Below, in pieces: positions 53,946-64,000 of a stretch of 64,000 nucleotides of DNA. Each line of letters opens with the position of its first letter. Position 1 is the stretch's first letter. The notes beneath the pieces were generated by a model. That model was given only the letters and a program-made list of their open reading frames with translations. It had not been told where the DNA came from and made no database searches. The position numbers were made by a program, and so were the translations under genes. Source of the stretch: Mauremys mutica (taxonomy: Eukaryota > Chordata > Testudines > Geoemydidae); NCBI RefSeq assembly GCF_020497125.1, contig NC_059081.1, forward strand, positions 59,478,768 through 59,542,767. Reading direction: 5' to 3'.

Positions 53946-56900
53946 GAAGATTCCTGATCAGACTTAACTCCATCCTGTTTAATTTAAAACTATACAGGGT
54001 TAAGTGCTTGAATATGCCCCAAGGAATAATTTTGTGTTAATAAGGGTAGGCAGACCCAATGGGGCTTTTCCTTCTTCCCTTCCTGGGCTCGACTGTATCC
54101 ATTGCAGGAAGCACGTAACTCCATTGCCCCAGGAGCAAGGCAGGAACTGTGCTGAGATGCTGAGAGTCACAGTCTGGTCCCTGCTTCCTCCTTGTGCTAT
54201 GGGAGAAGTGAGCTGTGCCACTCCTTTTGCTGCCGCAGCCTACTCTCTCTGAACTAGCTCCAGTGCACGGGCTGGTACCTTGGGAAGGGTGGAGCCAAAG
54301 CTCTGCCCACCCCCTGCCTCTGCCTTTGCAGCCTGACCACTCCCTGCCTACCTGCATGGATGGGGGGGAACAGCAGCCCAGTGGCAGCTACTTGCCGCAC
54401 CATGTAGGGCCTAGCAATTTGGGTGGCCTATGCAGCGGAGTAAGGGGATTTCTTACTCCCCTGCAGCAGCTTGCAGCAGAACTCACGAGTGAGTCCTCCA
54501 TGGCAAGTTTATGGATATTATCATATAATCACTGACTGCATCTTCTTACAGGCCTTCTGAGCCACAAGAGTGCTGCAATTAGAATATACTGTGAAAATAA
54601 CGTCTTATACCCTGGCACAAGGATAGCAGACAAATATGTACAGAAAGCAATAATACACGGGGCAAACATTTCTGCTGTAAAATTGCATATGCATTTCCAG
54701 ACCCTAGAAGCGTGTATATTTCACTGTGTCCACATGCCTCAGAGTTTTTATTGTACTGTTATAATCTTATTTTAAAACTGTTAAATAGATGCTGTAAATT
54801 AAACTTTGAATACTTTGGAAGGCTGACAGTAAAAGACAAGTATGACCTTTTAATGCAATTGTTAATATTATTTGTTTTCTCGCCCCCTAACACTTCATTG
54901 GGTTTCAGTTTACATGTACAGACAGTAGCAGGGTGGTATTCTAATGCACAGTGCTTTGTAGTTCATGTATTCGGTAAGTATTTGATAGACAAGTGAACAC
55001 ATCCTCGATATTTACACACTGGAACGCTATGGGCCCGTTTCCAAATAAACGTTAATTCATGTGGGTGACCAAAAAAGGGGCACAAATAAGGAAGACACAC
55101 CAGAAGTGTACATGTGTAGGGAGGAGCAGGAAGGAAAGTGCATGGGCCCTGATGTTGTGTTGAAAAGGACATCAACATAATAGTAAAGTATTGTGGTGCC
55201 ATAAATTACAGGCTGTTGACAGTGCATTTTGTGTGGTTGAAATACCAGTTTTATCGACCACTGGTGATGTGCGGGGCACTAAAGGGCTATTGTATCTGGA
55301 GAAGTGGGCACGTTAAGCCCACAGACTGGCTCTGTGAGTGGTGACTAGTATCTCCTGGTTTATATGTACTCCTAACTGATTCCAGCTACTAGCTGGCTTA
55401 AGTCAGTGTGCAACATGCCAGGGCAGCCATTGCTTCTACTGGCCCTACATTCAGCAAGTCATCTGAAGAGGCAAAAAGAGAATGCTCCCTGCTGTGCTGC
55501 CCAGGACTGGATAACAGGCTAGGGAAGAGGGCAGTGGGAACAGGGTCGTCTGCCCTGCAGAGAGGCTGAAATTCAATCACATATGCCAGTGAGCTAGACT
55601 GCAATTTCACTTAGTGTCCCCCACCCAAGAACAACCCCCTGGAACTTGGATTTCAATGTTAAATGAATACAGAGGCTGAAATTGTCATTTCTACCTGTAC
55701 GTGGACATAGGGAATGGGAGGAAGGGTCCTTGTCTGCTCCCTCAACCCACATACCTATGGAAACCCTATCAGAAATCAGTGAGATATCTTTCTTGGGTTT
55801 TGCTGTTCTATGGATTCTCTCTTTATCATACTATTGTGATGAGATGACTTGTGGTATCTCCATAGGTACCCTGAATCTTCAGAATGGGGATTGCCTAGAT
55901 TGCCAAGTCAAAAGGTCCAGATCTTCGCTAACCATTTGAATCCCAAGAATCCTGACATTCTTCACCATTAACAGATGCTCCAGAATTTCTGTTGTTTCTT
56001 CTAGGACTGTCAACACTGTCTTCACATGTTGGCTAAATCATTTAGTCTCTGCCTAATCTATTTAATGTACTGGCTCTTTCATTGTCATTAATTGCTATGC
56101 AAAGCTCTGTAGTTCAAGTGCCCACCCAACTTGCTAGCCTTTTCCAGCATACTGAATGTTCCATTTTATGTTTTTCTGTATAAGCCACTGAGATGTCATT
56201 GGTTTCGTGGCAAAGATAGCCATGTGTCTAATGGTTCTCTCCAGTTTTAGGTTCCAGGTAGCCTTTGAAGACTGAAGCCTTGCAGAAGTTTGAGATGCAT
56301 TTGTTTTAGGTTTCAAAAATTCAGGTTCCCCCCCTGCTCTTCTCTTTCTTATGCTGCACCCTTTCTGATTTTGAATCTCCCTAAACTACTGATCCTCAGC
56401 GGCTGCACACTCTGCATGGCTTCCCTTCTTGCCTTTCATCCATTTACCTTTCAATCCACTATAGGTTTTGGATCATTGCAAAATTGTTAAATCTGTAGAG
56501 ATTAGCCCCTGCAGCTGGAGCTACCCTGCCTGTGAGTAGCAAGTTTGTTATTGACAAATGTCAGTAAGAAAGTGGAGTATGAGGAAACACACACAAATCT
56601 ACTTCAAAGCTAAAGATGAAATCTTTCCACTTTTGCAAGGTTTTTTTGCTGCGCTACTGGAAAAAGTTTATTCAAGATGAATCACTGATAGAGGTGTGAT
56701 TTTGTTAGTTACTCACTATAACCAGAAAGCAGACTATGGTAGGAAGTACAATACTGGGCTATTATTCTTCTCTGTCAGTGACCAGAAATGAGTTTGGAAA
56801 ACAATACAGAAGAGCAACTTGCAAGCCTTATTTAGAGTCTGAGAGTTACAAAGGGAAGGAAACATTGAAAACTGCTTATCTGGATGCAAGTGGATTATTT

Positions 56901-59595
56901 TCACAGTTAAGAACTTTGGGTTAGAGCATCACATTATAGTGTGTTGTTATTCCAGCCTGAAAGGCGCACGGATAGTCTGATGTGGCCAATTCGACTGATG
57001 AGGTATTAGGAGGCTGCCAATTTCCTGTAAACCCATTATCAGAGAGAGAAAAAAAACATGGTGTCACTCATGTTTTTACATGCATTCCAAGCTCAGGGCA
57101 CTAGTTCTTCATACATTTTTAAAAATTAAAGATGAAACATAGCTCTCCTTCCAGGGTTCATAAGCCTGCAAATAATAACTCAGTACTGGGGGAGGGGTGA
57201 GAAATCAAGTTAGTCTTATTTGTTTTATTTGACCATTGAAGTGGCTGACAGTTTTCAAAGACAGCTGTTTTTCTAGTTATTATATCATTATGTGGCTTTT
57301 TCCTACTTGGTTTTTTGTTTCTAAAAAAAAAACTATTTTGGATCAGGCTGATACATTCTCACAAGTTGGAACGCTTACATGATCTGCTTTTTCATGCACA
57401 TTTCATAACCAAGGCCAACATTGCCTATGCTTCTGGGCAGGGGTGGCATTACGTTTATATGGCTCCTAGCACAATACGGCCTCGGGATGATACCATAATA
57501 CCAAAGCAAGGAAGCAAACAAACAACTTGCAACAGTACAGCTTGTAGAAGTTCCCATATTGACCTCAATGTTATAGGCAGAACAAACGGAAGTTGTTTGA
57601 CCTGTTCCTTTAAAATAGCAAAGCCCTAGGAAATATTAAAAAGACGTTAAAGAACATTTACAGTCGCAGAGTCAAGAACTGAAATTTAGGAAATGCCAAG
57701 TTTACAGTTGCCTGGGCACCCTTCATCCTGCTCCCTATGCATATGATTATGATACAGTCTTTAATTACATGATCACATGCTATTTTTTCCACAGGCACCT
57801 GCTCACTCAGGTGGTACAGGGTGGGTGCACAAGGGGCCAGAGTGAAGATTACATGGACAACTGTAAATCTGGCACTTCCGTAACTTTACAATCTGAATAA
57901 AGTTTTTTTTATGTGATTTTTGTATCTGATTAGACATACACTAACCTACTCCCGTATAAGGCAGGGGATGCCTGGAATATGACAGGAGGCCTAGGATGCT
58001 TTCAAACAGCAGGTTTGATGCATAAACTGACAATGCAGCTCAGATATTGATAACAATCCCCATTCTGAAGGAGATATGAGCGTTTCATAACAAGAGCTGC
58101 ACCTGGGATCAATCCCCATTCTGTCACTTTGCTAACCCACCTTTGACGAAGCCAGCAGCTAGGTGAATGAATACCCACGGAAACAGCCCTCTCTCTGAGG
58201 GGGCTGTTGTGAATATCATTAATTTGCTGGCTAACAAAAATGGAAGGGACAGTGCAGGGGATGAGGCAATGTACTCAGCCCAGCTTGCCAAGGAAAAGAA
58301 AGATGAGAGGTCTAAATTTAAGCCCAACAAGCCTTGCCAGTGCCCCATTCAATTAGCTCTCTCTGTTGTGAGTCAAAATAAACTAGTGCCTCTACTATGC
58401 TTGCTGTCCGTGACAGCCTTTGGGCTCCATTAATCTCCAGCACCATTGGTCAGGCTCAGAGCTGAATTTTTGCTCATGAAAGTGGTAAGGGAGGTTGTTG
58501 AAATTCAGCTGAACTGTTCTTGGTCTTCTCAGCCTTCCCCAGACACGCGAAAATTGGCTGCAGAGAGGAAATTTGTTTCTTTACTTAAGCAGTTCATCCG
58601 CTCCTGCTGGACAGAGACATGGGCTGAAGTCCAGGGCAGAATGTTGACTTTGGGAGCGTTTACCCTGTTTGCTCTTTCCTCATTAGCAGCAAGCTGAAGT
58701 AATGCCAAAAAAAAAAAAAAAGATATCACGAAGATACTTATTTGGATAGCTAGGAAGGGGAAAAAATAGAGTTTTCTAGCTGACGTTATTTGAGTCCAAC
58801 CTATGTTTTTATGAGGGTGCAGTCCACCACTGGGGACGAGAGAGACCAATGGGCAGGGGAGAGCTAGTAAAGGGTTAATGCAGAAAGGTATCCTAATATT
58901 AAAAAACATGTAACTGAAACCTTATAACAATGCTTCTGGGGATAGAGAAGAACAAATCACCTTTAAGATGCACACCATAAGGCAGGCTTTTCTTTCTTTC
59001 TTTCTCCAGCTACTATGTTACAAAAAAGAAACCTTCTTACCTCAAGGAGTACATTTTACCTCTATGGGGCTCCTATACACCCATGAGAAACCAGCTGTAC
59101 TTGGTAGTGGTAGCCATCTTAGATCACCTGTGTGGGCTTGGGAGTACTGCTGATTTCAAATGAGAGCCCTCCTCAGCACCCTGTGTGGTTGGAATGCAGC
59201 ATGGCACTTTCCCACTGAGACAGGGGAAAGTGCACTGTGTTTGGCTGTATGTTGTTTTCTTTGGTTTGCCTGTTGTCTTTGTCTTCCCAGGGTGGCTGGT
59301 GTCACCAGCCCCTTCCTTCCGGTGAGGTGAGGCTAAGACAGCAAATTGTTTTTAATGGTGAAAACAAGCAAGCAAACAAAAATAAGATGTATATAAAAGT
59401 TACAAAACCCCAACCTTGCGGGAAACACCTGCCTGAAGAGGTGGAGGGAGGTAATCAGCTCCACCTCTTTTGGTTTCAGCCAAAGAACTATAAAGCTGGT
59501 CTCAAGCAACTAGGCAAATCAGTTATCCTGAGCTTCAGGTCAAGTGAGTGTTGTCTCTTAAGGCGAGGCCTTTGGAAGGGAAGTGCTGGAGTTTT
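53946..59595. other. downstream intergenic DNA, no gene seen
   Basis: No CTLA4- or ICOS-like Ig exon was found. GC-richer repeat-like sequence lies at 54040-54480. An AATAAAG at 57896-57902 has no associated frame. A poly(A) run lies at 58708-58722 and a CTTT-type tract near 58989-59005. Frames up to 126 codons (58529-58909, minus) have no domain. Confidence 0.4.
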
Positions 59596-59768
59596 ATAGG
59601 TATTTAAACATCTGAAGATGCAGATAGGTGCCTCACTGGATTTTCAGAAGTGCCTAGGCATCTAACTTCTATTTGTTTTGAATAGGAGTTAGGAGAGTAG
59701 GCACTTTTGAAAATCCCACTGGATACCTATCTGCAGCGGCAGGCACCTAAATACCTCTAAAAATCTGG
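59596..59768. repeat. decayed palindromic DNA element
   Basis: The left arm (GGTATTTAAACATCTGAAGA ... GATTTTCAGAAGTGCCTAGG) pairs imperfectly with the right arm (GTAGGCACTTTTGAAAATCC ... GGCACCTAAATACCTCTAAA). The centre is near 59682. Confidence 0.65.
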
Positions 59769-62700
59769 ATGGATATCTCCTGAGTGAGTTATTTTTGCTT
59801 ACAAACACACAGATGCAGACTTAAAATAAACATGCCATATTTTTGGAGGCAAGTTTATTTCTGCCCTTTCTTCTTACTGAATGAAATAAGGGTTTTTTTG
59901 GTTGCATTTTTACCAGACTCTTCCTTTTCAAAATGATTTTTTAATTAATCACTTTCTGTTGTAATTCTGTAGCCTGATTTTAAGTCATGGAGGCAGAGAG
60001 GCAAAATGAGGACAGAATATAAATAAAGGCTGTCTCTGCAGCAGCACCACAGAACTGTGCTTCTGAACCTACCTACTGTGAAAGACGCAGACAAAGCAGT
60101 CACAAAAATAAGTTCAAAGAGTCCATAGGTTACACAAAACACACGGTCTGTGGGGAAATGTCAGTTAGAAACGAGCAGCAGCAAACAGCTTTGTTTTCCT
60201 ATTGTTGTGGCTTTGTACGGTGATGATGACACACAAAGATTAAGTGAAGCAGCATGAGCTCCAGTGGTTTATCGCTGCTATTGTCATCGTCGGTAACGAA
60301 AGGGGATGTGTGGGTGTCACCTGCAAAAAGAGGTTCTGTTTCCAAAAGGAAAGTATCAGTATCAAAGATCAGTGAACACTAAATGGTCTTGTTTAATTCA
60401 TGCAATTTCCTTCCCTTCTCTGACCTACGGCACCGAATTTAGTCCCTAGATTTACCCTACTAGGATGGAGAGACTTGAGCAACAGCAAGTGCCTAGGACA
60501 ACTGCAGAGTGTCAGGTCATTTGTAAATCTCCAGAAGGAGTTGGCTCCCGCAACATGGAATTTGATTTTTCTTCCCCTTTCTCCCCCTTCACTCCTGCTG
60601 ACCTATGAGATTTGCAGCAAGAAAAGCTATCTCCAGTGCAATCAACTTATAGAAAAAACATTCTGTTCAGACTGTTGTTCAGATATTTAGCAGGGCCAGG
60701 GACTGGAAGCAATGGGTCAATGCACTACAACACAAGGCCTTACTGATGGTTATGAATCCTCAGAGATGGATTTCTTGTGAGTCTTTTTATGTTTACACAC
60801 ACTTAAAATTTGCCTTCTGCATAAATATGATAACAAACTAAGGTTCCCATAAAAAGTTTAAGAAGGATTTAAAAAAAAAATGTTTGCTATTTAGGAAATA
60901 ATTCTTTTTTTACCGTTTCAGGTCTCAGATACCTTTCCATATATGTTTACTTTTCATACTATATTAGAAATTAATTAGGACTATGGGCCTGGACTTAAAT
61001 GAAGCCAAAATACTTGCTGTTCAAGAACCAGATTTGAATAGTTTGGATACATATGGATCTCAGAATTCGGAGCACGGACCTGTCACATTTGGGAGAATTC
61101 AGGAATAGCATTTGCACTAATGATGGGCTCTTTACTTATCTATTTGCACATGTGTGCACACATGGAGTTGTGGGCCTTCTCGCTGCCTCCCCCAGTGTTA
61201 GCATGTGCATGTGAGGGAGAAGAGACACCCTTGTTAATTCACCATCTTGGATTCCAAACATCAGCCACAATATGTACATTTGGTCTCAAATGCCACAAAA
61301 TTCATGACGTTTGACTTACCTTTACTGCTTATTTCCCCTAGATTGGCACCAACTTTTAGACTGGAGAACTACCAGATGATTGAAAAACAGTGAATTTACA
61401 GTGTCAGTATTTTAGAAGAGGATTCCTCCTGTCCCCCACCCCCAAATTTGCCGAACTCTCTGTACCCCTGTTTTGAGGCATATTAACAACAGTCTCCCTT
61501 TTATCCTTAGCAAAATGGAAAGGCTGGTGTCAATTTCTTTTTTATTGTAGTTTAGGGGAAGGAATTTCCTGTGGTTCATTTAGAACCATCAGATGATTCA
61601 GCCTCATGAAGAAACAACGATTACTTTTGTGTTCCTCTTGATCCCCAGGTTTAGACCCAGCAAACATAGTGCCTCAATAATCCAGCCGATTATCTGGATT
61701 TCATCTTCCATGATGAAGTTTTCTCAAAAAAATCACCGTCACCACTTTTCCTGGGTGGCTGCACATAACACTCTTGTTCAATACTCACTAAGAACTTGCT
61801 CCTGCAATGGTTTCTACAAATGTGTGACTTCACTGAATGGAAGGAATCCCATTGGGTTTACTCCCAGGAGAAACATGTGCATGAGTCTTTGTAGGACTGT
61901 GGGCTACGTTTCCGTAGAGCATTTTTTCCTTCATGTAAACGTTGGGTTGCTTGTCTAGGTCAACAAGCCAGCACTCAGCATTTTCAACGAGCAATCAGCA
62001 CAAATCAAAATGTCAGCCACAAATGGTGGTAGGTTAACCAATCTGGATCTGGATTGCATGGCGTGAGCCTCTATCTGCTCTCAAATCCTCTGTAACATTG
62101 TCAGATTAGAGCCTTATGGTTAGATCTACTCCAGGACTGGCTGCGTGTTCTTCCTGGAAACCAAACGACTCCTTTCTAGTGTTAATATCTGGCTTGCAAG
62201 TAGCCCAACTGCAAAAAATAGGGAGGCACAAGAGAGAGAGGAAGGAAGTACGGAGGGACATCAGGCCTAACACTCTGGAGGGAGACTGAGGTTGGGGTTT
62301 GGAATTGGAGCAGGGACTCTGCAAGAAGAGGGGTCCCAAAGAGCTGCCTAGGTGACTCATTGCTACTGTGAACACTGATTTGGGTGACATCTCTTACCGC
62401 CTCAAAGAAAAGGGACAGATCTGTGACCTGATCCTGGCAAGCCCACTCAGCACACTACTGCTGCTTCCCTTCCTTTGCCATAGCTCACAACTTGAGGGTG
62501 GTCTTCCCAGATGCCCCCTACAGAACTCCAGTGCTGCCTTCCTGCTCTGTATGTTCCTCATTTCACCCCATGCACAGAATTACCACCTGGATTGTTGCAG
62601 AGATTGATTCCCCTCCCCCCTTTTAAATGTACTTTTGTGACAGTCACAAAGGCACTGATGGACTGGGCCTCGTTTGTAGGTTCTTGAGGGCCCTTGGAGG

Positions 62701-63486
62701 ATGAGACATGGAAAGCTGTTCCAGGCTTGGACCAATGTGATGTTAACACACATGCAAATTATAGCCAGTAATACAGGTGTCAGTGAGGGGAAGGGGGAGG
62801 GAAGCCCAAGAAAATCCCCTTTGACTCCCACAGAATAATTCATAACAGAATTCATTTGTGTCCCTGGCGGTAGGTCTTGTGATAATATTCATTGCACATG
62901 CTCCACAGCTCCACAGGCATCTAGTTCTCTGTCATTCAGTAGACAACTCTGGGTTGCCATAAGAGGTGCCCTGGCAGCATGTCTTAATTTATAAATGAGA
63001 CTACACACATCAGCTCCAGTGGGAGTGAAGAAGTTAGTGGGCGAGTAAGCGGGCATTGTGGCGTCCTCTGTTCTGAGAGTGGTAAAGTGCAGACAATGGA
63101 AAGTCAAAGGTCTGAGTCAGCGCCTGGAACATGCCAAGACTGACTGTCCCTGGTACCTGTTTGGAAAGGATCAGGAAGACGCTTCCTGAAAAAGAGCAGG
63201 GAGGGCGGGGAAGGAGATGTGCCTGGTTTAGGAGCCAAAGAACCGAATATATTAATCTGTTTTAGTCCTCATGTGCAGTGCACGTGTGCACACAGGTGAA
63301 CAATGAGTGTCCCCCTGTGTGCATGCTCACTGTCTGTGTCCTGGGGAACTCAACCTGGAAGTATTTGCATACCAAAAAGAATCCTGTGGTTGAGTGACAT
63401 TTTCAAAATAGTCACCGATTTCTTGCAAATATACACACTGGATATTGACCAACAAATCCGGAAGGGCCCAATGTCATCATCTAGAA
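59769..63486. other. downstream intergenic DNA, no gene seen
   Basis: No gene is recognised. Frames at 61593-61958 (121 codons, +) and 62106-62390 (minus) carry no known motif. Confidence 0.4.
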
Positions 63487-63820
63487 CAGGGATTGGCAAC
63501 CTTCGGCACGCGGCCCGTCAGAGAAAGCCGCTGGCGAGCTGGGATGGTTTGTTTACCTGCAGCGTCCGCAGGTTCAGCTGATCGCAGCTCCCACTGGCCA
63601 TGGTTCGCTGTTCCAGGCCAATGGGGGCTGTGGGAAGCAGCGGCCAGCACATCCCTCGGCCCCATGCCACTTCCTGCAGCCCCCATTGGCCTGGAACGAT
63701 GAACTCTGGCCAGTGGGAGCCGCGACTGGCTGAACCTGCGGACGCTGCAGTGAAACAAACCGGCCAGGCCCGGCAGTGGATTTTCCTGATAGGCAGCATG
63801 CCAAAGGTTACCGATTCCTG
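63487..63820. mobile_element. 334-bp palindromic hAT-like element, 8-bp TSD
   Basis: Termini CAGGGATTGGCAACCTTCGG and CCAAAGGTTACCGATTCCTG are inverted repeats, flanked by the exact 8-bp duplication atctagaa (63479-63486 and 63821-63828). The element is nearly palindromic throughout: AGCTCCCACTGGCCATGG near 63585 is mirrored by TGGCCAGTGGGAGCCGCG near 63706, and GTTCCAGGCCAATGGGGGCT by AGCCCCCATTGGCCTGGAAC. This symmetry produces similar open frames on both strands (63303-63958), none of which is a gene. Confidence 0.92.
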
Positions 63821-63828
63821 ATCTAGAA

Positions 63829-64000
63829 TAAGCACTACCTCCTCTGTTACTGTACACACAGTCATATTCTCACGTGACTTAGTACCTGGCCCTGTGCAAC
63901 TTGTACCATTTAGTAGTTTTCTCGTTACCAGCCTGATCCAAAAGCCCATTAAAGTCAATGGAAAGACTTATCAGAGTAGGGGTATGGAACAGCTTCCTAT
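63829..64000. other. window edge, intergenic
   Basis: AT-rich. 63932-63965 (GCCTGATCCAAAAGCCCATTAAAGTC, shown in part) looks like one arm of a palindromic repeat cut near the window edge. Confidence 0.35.

Noticed and set aside
59237..59599. Frame starting with a signal-peptide-like MFGCMLFSLVCLLSLSSQGG, considered as a CTLA4/ICOS first exon
   Set aside because: No downstream Ig exon with cysteine pattern or PPPY loop follows. The frame runs on into nondescript sequence.
63303..63958. Several overlapping frames on both strands
   Set aside because: The mirrored frames are a by-product of the palindromic element at 63487-63820.

Overview
This is vertebrate nuclear DNA, most likely from a cryptodiran turtle. 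The evidence is the repeat content: CR1 LINEs with the sauropsid 3' end, a tRNA-headed SINE with a CR1-type tail (a turtle hallmark), MIR SINEs, and several short hAT-like DNA elements of a kind common in turtle genomes. The sequence is AT-rich, gene-poor and interrupted by introns. Nearly all short open reading frames are chance or lie in repeats.

Only one protein-coding gene could be supported: CD28, the T-cell costimulatory receptor, on the + strand. It has four coding exons at 40110-40164, 46585-46944, 47223-47341 and 51184-51324. The junction phases (1-1-0) and splice sites join cleanly into a 224-residue protein: signal peptide, V-type Ig domain, stalk, transmembrane helix and a cytoplasmic tail with the YMNM and PYAP signalling motifs. 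Two features stand out. The ligand-binding loop reads MFPPPY instead of MYPPPY, and the stalk lacks the cysteine that links mammalian CD28 into a disulfide dimer.

Layout. 1-40 kb: upstream intergenic DNA without a recognisable host gene. It holds a decayed Ty3/Gypsy-type pol fragment (about 0.8-1.0 kb), LTR-like repeats (6.6-7.3, 19-19.9, 26.3-26.9 and 37-38.2 kb), CR1 copies (17.7, 20.6-21.1 and 23.5-24.8 kb, the last with reverse-transcriptase motifs), a recent 151-bp duplication (26.9 and 29.2 kb), nested MITE/MIR and hAT/palindrome insertions (29.6-31.5 kb) and a very GC-rich 855-bp hAT-like element (32.5-33.4 kb). 40-51.3 kb: CD28. 51.3-64 kb: 3' UTR and downstream intergenic DNA, with a SINE, a LINE C-terminal fragment, palindromic repeats and a hAT-like palindrome near the right edge.

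In other vertebrates CTLA4 and ICOS follow CD28. Neither was recognised in the 12.7 kb downstream. I found no tRNA or rRNA gene, CRISPR array or bacterial-type operon. Five short elements (30997, 32318, 32533, 47792 and 63487) have exact 8-bp target-site duplications, so their boundaries are firm. Family names for many other repeats rest on recall and were not checked against a library.
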